Assembly (NCBI GenBank): GCA_963920635.1
Contig: OY987298.1
Location: 146,728,257-146,792,256 of the forward strand
Source of the DNA: Pseudeuparius sepicola
Lineage: Eukaryota > Arthropoda > Insecta > Coleoptera > Anthribidae
Reading direction: 5' to 3'
DNA: 64,000 bases
Numbering within the stretch: position 1 is the stretch's first letter; every line of letters begins with the position of its first letter. A model generated the notes under the pieces. It searched no databases. It had not been told where the DNA came from and was given only the letters and a program-made list of their open reading frames with translations. The position numbers and the translations under genes were made by a program. Positions 55,562-64,000 of the stretch are shown in pieces.

Positions 55562-58500
55562 TTATTACCCCAGAAAAGGACGAATCAGAAGTGGCACTTG
55601 CTTTCGGCGCCTTTGATGTCGCGGTTCCAATTTCCCCTCTCGCGCATAGGAAATGAACTCTCCGCCGTTGACATCTGCGCATTGGCCACGCCCACCGTAG
55701 TTTGGACAGAGTAGAACTTGCCCATTGCGTTGGCACAATCAGGTCCGGGCTATAGAAAATTTTGTGTTTTATATAGCAAAATTAATTTTTAGAATAGTAA
55801 AGTTTTTTTCTGGGATTAGATCTAGTTAAATTTGAATCTCCAGAAGTGATTTTAAGTAGGTATTTTACTGACGAAAAAAATGTAAATATTAATATTTTAC
55901 TAAAGAGAAAAATACATTTTTTTATTGTACATGGAAATTTCACAATATTTCCTCTTTATTATTTTATACTTACCTATATTAATCAGAAACAACTATGATT
56001 TAGGTTCAAGTGAACTATTCTACTTGGGTGGTTGAAATATTACAATATTTCAATCGACTTGCGTCCAAATTAACTCATAGCTTGGCAATTAATTTGTTTT
56101 TTTATATAGATCCATAACAATTATTATTTGCAAAATTGGTTGACCTTCGTATCACTGGTAGTAAAAAAAGGTTATTTATCAAAAATGTTTATTACTAAAA
56201 TCTATAAAAAAAATTCAAAAACAATAGCACATATAAAATATAATACCTATAAATACAAAAGATATTATAAACTACTTACGTACATATTATGCACATGCAC
56301 ACTATACATTATCAACTTAGCCTAATTTTTAAAAATAATGACCCCTGGCAGCACTTATAAATGTAAATTGCGAAGTTTATAATTTTTATTAGTTTTATTA
56401 GAAACAATATCACGATTTAAAAATTTTAAAGAAGAATAGATTCTAAATCTTACATAAAGGGAAAATAAATAGGCATGATTAAAACTAGGGCATGGATGCT
56501 GATATGAAATGTTTTGCAGCTTATTTTTTAATTTCACACCAACATTTTCTTCTAAAGCAAACTTTGGAAAGAGGGTACAAAAATTAACTTCGAGAGTTTT
56601 AATATAATTTAGGAAATTATCAGGAGGTGAAAATAAATGTCCAAAGGTTTCGTTACCACTTGATTTGTATGCTTTAAAATAAGTAAACAAATCAGTATCC
56701 CCTAATGTATGACGTTTACAATATTTAATACAAACTTCACATGAATGTTGTTCCAAGCACTTTCTTAATAAATATCCACAAACATATGATATACTATTTG
56801 ATTCATGTAGTTCGAAATCAATATAATCTGGTGCCACCGAACTTAAATCAGAAAAAAATAGATCTTGCATTTCCCACAACAACTTTGTTGTAAATTTGTG
56901 TATGTTCGGTGGTTACGTATGACAATAATGAATCAAAATCCTCAATACAATTAGCCCCATCCGCGTGTTGGAAATAATTTAAACAAAATGATTTTTTGAA
57001 AGCCCTTTCGCATTGGATGGGGGTTGGATTCAAGCAATTTCCCCCTTGCTGCCTAATAGTGCCGAGGCAATCTTGATTTAAGCGTCGAGTGTATAAGGAA
57101 CTAAACTCTAAACAATGAAATTTTTCCCAAAGACCTAAAAATGAATTTATTGTGATTTGCCACCCTTTCAAAAATTTAACTTTATTGGTAACCTCTATAT
57201 TTTGTTTTAAAATTTTAATATTCTCAAAATATGTAAACATTTCCTTTAAAAAATCGACTTGGTAATCTGCTCCTTTGAAAGGTCTATTGTACTTGTATTA
57301 CTGCCTGATATTTTTGAGGAATTTAAGATATCAAATAACTTATAAATTTTTTCTACAAATGACACTGTAGCGTTTGCCGAAGGGGGGAATTGTCCGAATT
57401 CAATAAAGGAATTAAGTGCCGCAGCTACCATTGTAGCTGAAAACTTGGACGGCTAAACTAACCTTCAGTTTTTTAAAAGGATTCGAATTAATGTGTTCAT
57501 CTGTAAATTTTGGACACAGCCGAAGAGCCAAAGGCTTATGTTTTTGTTTATTATAAATTTGGTCAATACTTATACGTTTTATTTGTACATCCTTCAGAGG
57601 TTTCGAATGTGTAATTGAAAAAATTATTTCGTGTTGATTTTAAGAGATGCGGCACATCAAAAATATAAAATATTTTTTCGCTATCGACATAAAAATGTGA
57701 AGAATTTGGAGAGATACCAACTGATTTTGAAAATTGTACAAAATTTGATCCTTGATCAGACACTAACGCCCTTACTAGTAATCCTACAGATTTAAGTTTC
57801 CTTATTGCTTCAAAAATAATAAATTTTAATTCCTCCCCTGAACAAGTATCAATAAAGAAATAAGCAACTGGTTGCTTCCACTTAGCAAATATTGCTCTAG
57901 CCATAATAGCTAAAACATATTTAGCAGGAGCATATCTTTTTTCCTTCAATGTAATATGAAAGCCAACAATGGTATCGGAAGATCTATTGTAAAATAAAAA
58001 CATTTTTAATGACATTTCGTCAATACAAAGAATGCACTGTTTTGAAGAACCCTCTAAATTTGTAGCTTTTGATTTAATAACCTCAAAAATGAAACTGTTA
58101 AGACCTGCAGTTATATGCCATTTGCTAGTTATTCTTTGAAGAGTGCTTTTAGATGGCAAATAAAGTGGTTTCACTAAAAATCTATAAGCATTTGGGCTTA
58201 GAAAATAAATTGTTAAGGAAAATTGTTTCATATCTGAAGAGTAACGATATCCCTGTGGATCTTTTTTGGGATTTCCTAAATAATGCCTTACAAATAGTAG
58301 CATTGAAGCAGACAGTTTTTTCTCACAAATGGCAAGAAATTGTTCGTCATTTATTTCAGTGTCGGCACTGTCGACAGCTTGCTCCAACTTCGGATGCAAC
58401 TTTCTTTGGAGTTTTTTTATTTGTAACTTTAATGAATGCTTTCTCGGACTATGTGCACTCAAACTAAGAGAAGTTTGTTGACTAGCATCTAAAAATAGAA

Positions 58501-60458
58501 TTATTCAATAACAAAATAAGTAATACAAAAAATTACAATATATGTACACACACCCAAACTTATAATATGGAATCACTTAATATTTATTACAATTTATATT
58601 GTCGGGTTTTTCACATTTAACTGTTTTTGTTAGTAAACACTTTTGACTTTCCATGACATATAATTTTTTTGACAAAAAAAATTATCGCAAATAATGCGTG
58701 ATGTCATATAAGTTTGGGTGTGTATACTATAATAACAGTTTGTGAATATATATCATTACCTTTTGATGCAACTGAAAATTCGGTAATGCTGTGGAGATCG
58801 CCTATAGGTGACTGTGACAGATGGGGTGTACTTGGTTGATCCAACGGTTGAGCGATCGAGACTGGTTGATCAAGTTCTCGTTGAGGTTCTAACAAAGTCA
58901 AATTGCTGCATACAGACACAGAAGGACTCTGTGAAGAAGCCTCATCGATATAACCTAGTAAAAAAAATTAAATGCAGCAAAATTACAAGTATCAGCAAAA
59001 AATACATATTATTATCTAATAATGAAGGGGTAATTATGGGGTCAAAATGTCAAGAAAATCGGGCGGTGCATACACTAATTTCCATAATTACCAATGAATG
59101 TACTTACATGATGAGAACACAGTTGGTATTGCTGTTTTCTTTAGCCCAGACTTCGACTGGTTTGCAAACATACTATTTTCAAAGTGCATTGAACAAACTC
59201 TATAATTAATAAAAAGCTGTGTGGGTGTTTTTTCTAACAAATCCTGCCTTCCACACTTTCTCGTCCATGCATAACACCTTGAAAAAAAAAATTAAAAACC
59301 ATAGTTAGGTAGGTATTATCAGTAGGAAACCATTTGTGGGTTTTCTGGGGTAGGTAATACTCCAGTAAAAGGGGTAGTACCTACGTAGGACATAAAATTT
59401 ATAATACCTAAGGATATAATAATGTGGTAACAAGGTAGGGACAAACTACACATAGGTACCTACCTGTTTTCATCAGCAGGTATTTTGAAAAAACTTATCC
59501 CAACATTCCTCGTGTTGTTAGAACATCCACGAACACAGCAATAATTGCGGGGCCATTTCGTCACAAAACCTAAGCACAAAGTGGGTTTTCTGGGGCACAA
59601 TGCACTAGTGTAAGTACAGCAACGAAGTATTCGAAGTAACAACACAAGCAGTCAAGTTGAGCTGAATACATATTGTACACCTTATCTGGTCCCTGTTTTG
59701 GATACTTTTATCACAGTCATGATAATAATACTGGGCTTTTTTACTTAGAAATTGGTAATCGTTTTTCGTTTTATTGTTTACGTTTTATAAGGAGTTTAAC
59801 CTCAATTGAACATACTGACGCTGTCTGGCGTCTGGCGTTAGGTGGCGCGTCAGTCGTAGGCCACGAACGACGTTGCCGGACTTCGTCAGCTTTTATGCCT
59901 GACAATTTCCTTCAATTCATTTAGCTATTTTTATCGCCTTCAATTTAATATCAACCAAAATACTATCAAGGACTAACATTTTTATAAGTAAATTATCATC
60001 GATTTCATTTTATACTAAATTAATTTGCATTATATTTTTGTGGGTTGCCTTGGTTACCGGCTCCCGACTGGACGATCTGGCAGTACCGCAAGAACGGAAT
60101 CTGTGGCGCCGCGCCGCGCTGTTGTCAAGCATTCCGCTTTCATAATCAAGTCCCAGAAAACAGGGGTCAGGTTGTGGGTTTTCTGGGCTCAGATAAATAG
60201 AATAAATGGTTCGTAAAACATTATAATTTTACTACCGGCACACATTAGATAATATTAATTGCTTTCATATTAATTTTATTGGTATACCTACCCAAAATGA
60301 ATAAATGATAGTGAAAAATATGTTGACATGTTTTAACCTTTCTAAGGATCTGGCGGCCTAGCAATACTCTCCGTCCCCACCACCTCATAAAAATACCCCT
60401 CTGCCCTCTTAAATTAGCCAAGTGCCACTTCTGATTCGTCCTTTTCTGGGTTATTACC
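55562..60458 (-). mobile_element. P-like (THAP) DNA transposon with TIRs and 8-bp duplication
   Basis: A 31-bp inverted repeat (CCAGAAAAGGACGAATCAGA then AGTGGCACTTG) lies at 55570-55600 and inverted at 60419-60449. The 8-bp direct repeat TTATTACC abuts it at 55562-55569 and 60451-60458. A THAP-type transposase gene lies inside on the minus strand. 8-bp duplications are the rule for P elements. Size is about 4.9 kb. Confidence 0.88.
56355..59645 (-). pseudogene. P-like THAP transposase gene, four exons, frameshifted
   Basis: Exons on the minus strand: about 59645-59464 (NYCCVRGCSNN, ISFFKIPADENR), 59277-59108 (RCYAWTRKCGRQ, NYRVCSMHFENSMFA, KTAIPTVF), 58954-58760 (linker) and 58488-56355. 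The first two together make a C2CH THAP zinc finger; splice phases agree. The last exon has the RNase H-like core: CILCIDEMSLK (first Asp), ALVSDQGSNF (second Asp) and FDVPHLLKSTRNN. Later come GTIRQQGGNCLNPTPIQCER and the C-terminal YVCGYLLRKC block. Frameshifts or stops fall near 57565, 57443 and 56880. The usual QD(H)LE(N) segment with the third catalytic residue is shortened to QDCLG. The conserved MPR start is also out of frame. Not functional as it stands. Confidence 0.85.
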
Positions 60459-60499
60459 TTGTGTGTGAGACAGAAGGAAAGTATATAACAACACAGTGC

Positions 60500-60521
60500 A
60501 CAATTTCTACACAAGTAGAGA

Positions 60522-60573
<52 letters not shown>

Positions 60574-60590
60574 ATAATAATATAATAATT
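60500..60590. repeat. (AT)n microsatellite
   Basis: An uninterrupted TA run at about 60526-60568 continues into ATAATA words. Confidence 0.9.
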
Positions 60591-60822
60591 GCAGCCTCAG
60601 GTCATAAATTGTGATTTTTTTCCATTTTTCAATATTGATTACGCAATCATACCCCTAACAATGTCCCCTCACATCCAAGAAACCATCAGGCAAAAACTTT
60701 CAGGAACCTAAGTTGTGCGCGAGTCTCCGACAATCTCCAAGATAGTACAGACATTGTACAGTTCAGGCCCAATAATAGTAAAACATTGATATGTTTGAGT
60801 TAAAAACAGACCACGTGATACT

Positions 60823-61310
60823 CTAATTTTTTAAGTTGACAATGTGCCCAATTGCTTGTCTGTTACAAGAGCTAAGTATAAATGTTTTAACCTTCCTTTT
60901 TAGCATATTTTTACAATTTGTATTTAGAATAAGTAGTTTTAAATTCTCTGGCAAGTAATTATAAACTCTGCTTGCAAGGTAAAGATGGCCACGCTGACCT
61001 ATCGTTTTCTTGGCACTAAGTGTTTTTGAGTTACTTTTATTTCTTGTTTTATATTGATGGCTAATTGATGTTATGATACCCCTATGACTGTACGAAAACA
61101 ATGCAATTTCATAAAAATAGATCTGCCTTATGTCCATTATTTGTGTTTCTGCGTATAGCTTTTCGGTTGGAAAAGTGGACTCTTTTTTATACATTATTTT
61201 TAATACTCTTTTCTGTATGTTATCAATTTTTTTGTATATGTTGTATATGCACCTCCCCATCCAAGTATCCCATACCTTATTCTAGATTCAAAAAGAGCGA
61301 AATACAACAA
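60823..61310 (-). pseudogene. 3' fragment of a CR1/Jockey-like LINE reverse transcriptase
   Basis: The minus-strand frame reads KIDNIQKRVLKIMYKKE, LYAETQIMDIRQIYFYEIAL and SRVYNYLPENLKLL. One frame upstream is FESRIRYGILGWGGAYTTY. Together they form the thumb and C-terminal region (YGI..WG...IQKR..R.I) common to Jockey/CR1-type RTs. A frameshift near 61255 splits it, and the catalytic part is absent. Confidence 0.7.
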
Positions 61311-62012
61311 TTTGATGATTCCAAAGATTCAGAAAATATTACAATATTTATATTATATGACGAAAATGTTTTACTAAAATATTTTTCCTCGCATTATATT
61401 AATATTCCGACAAAATATTTTATAAATATTTAAAAATAATTCCAAAGTACTTGAAAATTTTGCAACATTTATAAAACATTATAGTAGTTTTAACATATTT
61501 TAGAAATATTATTAAAACCCTTAAATGTTACGCCGAAGTGTCGAAGTATCCTACATCTCACCGCTACTAACTAATATCATTTGGAATAAAAAATAGCATC
61601 TACCCAATGGAACCCGTATTCATGTTACTATCATAGTTTTATGCCCGTATCCGTCCGGTAGCTTAGTTGTTTAGTGCCTACGGCCACAGTAAGGAATTCT
61701 TTTTTATTTATAATAATGGTAAAAAATGGACTGTTTCATTATTACGACCCTAATCCCTGATTTCAGCAACTATTATATTATTATATACCTAATATATAGC
61801 TTGATAATGGTTACAATGGATATTACATAATATTTCAAAAATATTTTTAAAATATTTTAACAACCTTATAGTTGGTCCACTCTTATAATTTATAAAACAT
61901 TTAAAAAACATTAATTGGGTAATATAGGAATATTTTATTAATATTTTCATATTTCTCTTAAAATGTGTATAAAATATTCCAATAATATTAGGTATTGTTT
62001 GTGTTGTCTGGG
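61311..62012. other. AT-rich AATATT-repeat region
   Basis: Dense AATATT, AAATATTT and TTTATAAA words with no coding capacity. It lies between the LINE fragment and the CCCAGACAACACAA-type inverted end at 61999-62012, so it may be the body of the older host element. Confidence 0.4.
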
Positions 62013-62125
62013 AAGTTGTCTATTCCCAATTTGAAATTGATTAATCCCAATTTGAAGTTGACTATTCTCAATTTGAAGTTGTTTATTCCCAATTTGAATT
62101 GGATTATTCACAATTTGAGGTTGAA
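62013..62125. repeat. CAATTTGAA minisatellite, right part
   Basis: Five to six units of about 20-22 bp such as CCCAATTTGAAGTTGACTAT. It continues the array that stops at 45793. Confidence 0.8.
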
Positions 62126-62223
62126 AAGGTATAGAATCAGATCGAAAGAATACCACTAATAACCACTTGTACCAAATCAACAGGAGTTTTTATTGTTGGA
62201 TTACCAAAGATAAATATACTCAC

Positions 62224-62440
62224 AACGAATCTTCGACCCCTTCCATCCATGCCTTGGCTATCTCGTCTGCCAAGGCTACATCGGACTTTCTTTTGTTGTT
62301 TTTGTATGGATTGAGGTCCTCCTCAGTGACCACTTCCACCTTCATGACATCCATTAGAGCAGTGTCCACGACTGGTGAACTTAAAGGGTCTGTAATACTG
62401 CCCTCACTCGGATCATTATCATTATTTTCGCCATTATTTC
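62224..62440 (-). CDS. ATRX: ATRX exon 1 of those in the window (N-terminal acidic region)
   Basis: The acceptor is ATTACAG and the donor GTGAGT (62218-62223). The exon opens with two bases of a split codon and closes with two (TT), which the next exon completes. The product is acidic and low in complexity, and ends in ALADEIAKAWMEGVEDSL. It carries MKVEVV, a SUMO-type site. A frame continuing upstream to 62498 runs into intron. This is the least certain exon because the region is poorly conserved, but its phase fits the next exon exactly. The start codon lies further right, outside the window. Confidence 0.65.
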
Positions 62441-62679
62441 CTGTAATTGAAAATAATGCATATTCACGTGTTCTCAACATTAAAAAAGAGTTGTTCATAA
62501 ACTTATATTAGGTTATTAGGTTATCGCTCAATTTGAATTGACTATTTTAAACCCATTTAAGTAAACTATTATTATCTCGATTACTCAACTTTTCCTAATA
62601 AAAAATGAGATAATTACTCCATTTTTTTATCATATTGCAACCATCTTCCCAGAAATACTGGCCGTTCCATTTTGAAAAC

Positions 62680-63233
62680 AAAACATTTTTGGTACATTGT
62701 TCATAGCAATTTTTTTCTCACTTTAAATGGTACAGTGAACCTGTAACATTTGAAAGTAGTAGGTAAAAATTTTATTTTTCGAATGTTGGAGTCTACAGGT
62801 GTTTCGGGGCATATTTTGCCAATTTCAACGCAAACGGTTGATTTTATCGTTATGAAACAAGAGTACCTCTTTGTTGCAGAATGAAAAGATGCCTTAAAAT
62901 GATGGACCTGCAATATCAAAAAGATAACCTCAAAAAAGTTAGGAGTAAAAAAACGATCTAAAAACAGCGCAAGTGGCGCCCTCTGTGAGATACAGCAAAA
63001 TTGATATTTTTAGCTTATTCTCCATCCTCAAAAACATAGCAGTGCCAAATTTCAGTTCAGCAGCTTCATTATTTTGGGAGATGTAGCCATAATTCAATTT
63101 CAAAAAATGAACTTAAACGCCCTGTATCTCTTAAACAAACAACATTTCTATAAGGCATATTAACCTCAATCGTCATATTTTGGCCCCAAATATGTGCAGT
63201 TGCTCTATGGACCATTATTAACGGGACACCCTG
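62680..63233. repeat. Dispersed repeat related to 36712-38049
   Basis: 62800-63110 matches about 36820-37130 in the same orientation (TTATCGTTATGAAACAAGAG, ATGATG.ACCTGCAA, AAAAACA.AGCA.TGCCAAAT). It ends GGGACACCCTG then TA at 63234. The left boundary was not found. Confidence 0.55.
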
Positions 63234-63729
63234 TATACATATTCTACAAGCAACATAATATTTCACTTTTAAGGTTTTTAAGGCGGTCTTCAAACACAAC
63301 GTAAAGGTTAATGCACCATATAATATTGTCAAAAGGTCTCTAAAAAGCCATATCGATTATAACTATTTACGCAAGTATATCCTAAGATCACAAGTGGCCA
63401 GCCGTCGAACAGTGTAACACATGCAAGAATCGGTGATATTATATTAGGCGAGCATGCATGCTACCCTGGTAAAATATAAATGAACTCACTTGGAACATAG
63501 TGATATACGGGGCGCGATCTATTTCACAGCATTTACCACGCTCTGCTACTGGTAAAAATAGCAGACTTATCAGCAGAATAGTATAAGATTCAAAGGTTTT
63601 TTTTCCTGTGCCAAGTGACTTCATTTATACCATGCTGAGTATCATTTTTTTACTTTGTATTTAGGTTATGTTAAGCTATCTAAATTGATACTTAATATAT
63701 GTGATATTTAATAGTATATTACATAGCGA
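63234..63729. other. Right flank, nothing recognised
   Basis: Lies upstream of the first ATRX exon in the window. The missing 5' ATRX exon could not be identified here. Confidence 0.3.
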
Positions 63730-63829
63730 GAGTTGTAAACAGCTTATTACGTATGAGTGGAAAAGTTGCGCACGAGCCGCGCAGCGGCGAGTGTTCTAAT
63801 TCCACGAGTATGTAATAAGCTTACAACTC
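63730..63829. repeat. Nested hairpin with GC-rich loop
   Basis: GAGTTGTAAACAGCTTATTA pairs with TAATAAGCTTACAACTC, then GAGTGGAA pairs with TTCCACGAG. The tip GCACGAGCCGCGCAGCGGCG folds on itself. The unit is about 100 bp. Confidence 0.6.
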
Positions 63830-64000
63830 GAGTTTTGTACTATAATTTTTCTTCGACGAAAGAAAAACTATTATAATAGATAAACTATACTTCTGATTAT
63901 CTGACAGGCAACAATTAGTATGTTGGTTGGTTGCTATGGTGATAATTGTGTTTTAATTAAGAACAGATATGTAATTTTTTTTATTACGTGTCAGTCATTA

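Larger units (their letters stand above)
45794..62012. mobile_element. Putative older host element interrupted by R4 and P-like elements
   Basis: CCCAGACAACACAA at 45794 is mirrored by TTGTGTTGTCTGGG ending at 62012, and both borders adjoin the same CAATTTGAA minisatellite, with AA at each side as a possible duplication. Subtracting the R4 copies and the P-like element leaves about 1.7 kb, AT-rich with AATATT words and including a LINE fragment. Superfamily unknown. Confidence 0.4.
8006..62440 (-). other. ATRX: ATRX/XNP gene span, 17 exons mapped (5' end outside window)
   Basis: ATRX is a nuclear SNF2-family ATPase that remodels chromatin and, with DAXX-type chaperones, helps deposit histone H3.3 at heterochromatin. 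The exons listed separately join with matching phase at every junction and total 4,601 nt, about 1,532 codons. Counting from the first full codon in the window, SNF2 motifs are GLGKT (529-533), DEGH (655-658), LTGTPLQNN (682-690), STKVGGLGLN (962-971) and RAYRFGQ (996-1002). The order and spacing match ATRX rather than other SNF2 families, including the AHCMGLGKT signature. No ADD zinc-finger is present in this part; Drosophila XNP also lacks one, but upstream exons are missing here. Introns range from about 60 bp to 17 kb and are loaded with transposons. Confidence 0.93.

Overview
The window is a piece of an insect nuclear genome. It is AT-rich, with spliced genes, GT-AG introns, mariner, hAT, P-like and R4/Dong-like transposons, and one intronless housekeeping gene. 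A beetle or another holometabolous insect fits, but the order cannot be fixed from this sequence.

Most of the window (about 8.0-62.4 kb, minus strand) is one very large gene: the insect orthologue of ATRX/XNP, a SNF2-family chromatin remodeller. I placed 17 exons by hand from splice sites. All 16 junctions keep phase and together give about 1,530 codons: an acidic and basic N-terminal region, the full SNF2 ATPase (Walker A GLGKT, DEGH, LTGTPLQNN, STKVGGLGLN, RAYRFGQ) and a low-complexity C-terminal tail. The first exon(s) lie beyond the right edge. The 3' end is at about 8.0 kb, or further left if a good donor there is used.

Left flank (0-8 kb): a complete intronless isopentenyl-diphosphate isomerase gene (4369-5121, +), then a mariner copy with matching ends but an internally deleted transposase (5592-6532), then a TA-flanked non-autonomous element (6991-7778).

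The ATRX introns are packed with mobile DNA. Intron 6 holds a hAT-type MITE whose 8-bp target duplication contains the splice donor itself. A second copy of that MITE is in intron 2. Several introns hold 0.5-1.3 kb fold-back (palindromic) elements, and two of these have the same roughly 140-bp small palindrome at their centre. Two introns hold 200-300 bp tandem repeats. The 17-kb first intron in the window holds three head-to-tail R4/Dong-type non-LTR retrotransposons (45.85-55.5 kb), each placed in a TAA microsatellite, followed by a 4.9-kb P-like (THAP) DNA transposon with 31-bp inverted ends and an 8-bp direct repeat. The whole block lies between short inverted repeats inside a minisatellite, which suggests an older host element.

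The only two host protein genes I can support are IDI and ATRX. Everything else supported here is transposon-derived or small repeats.
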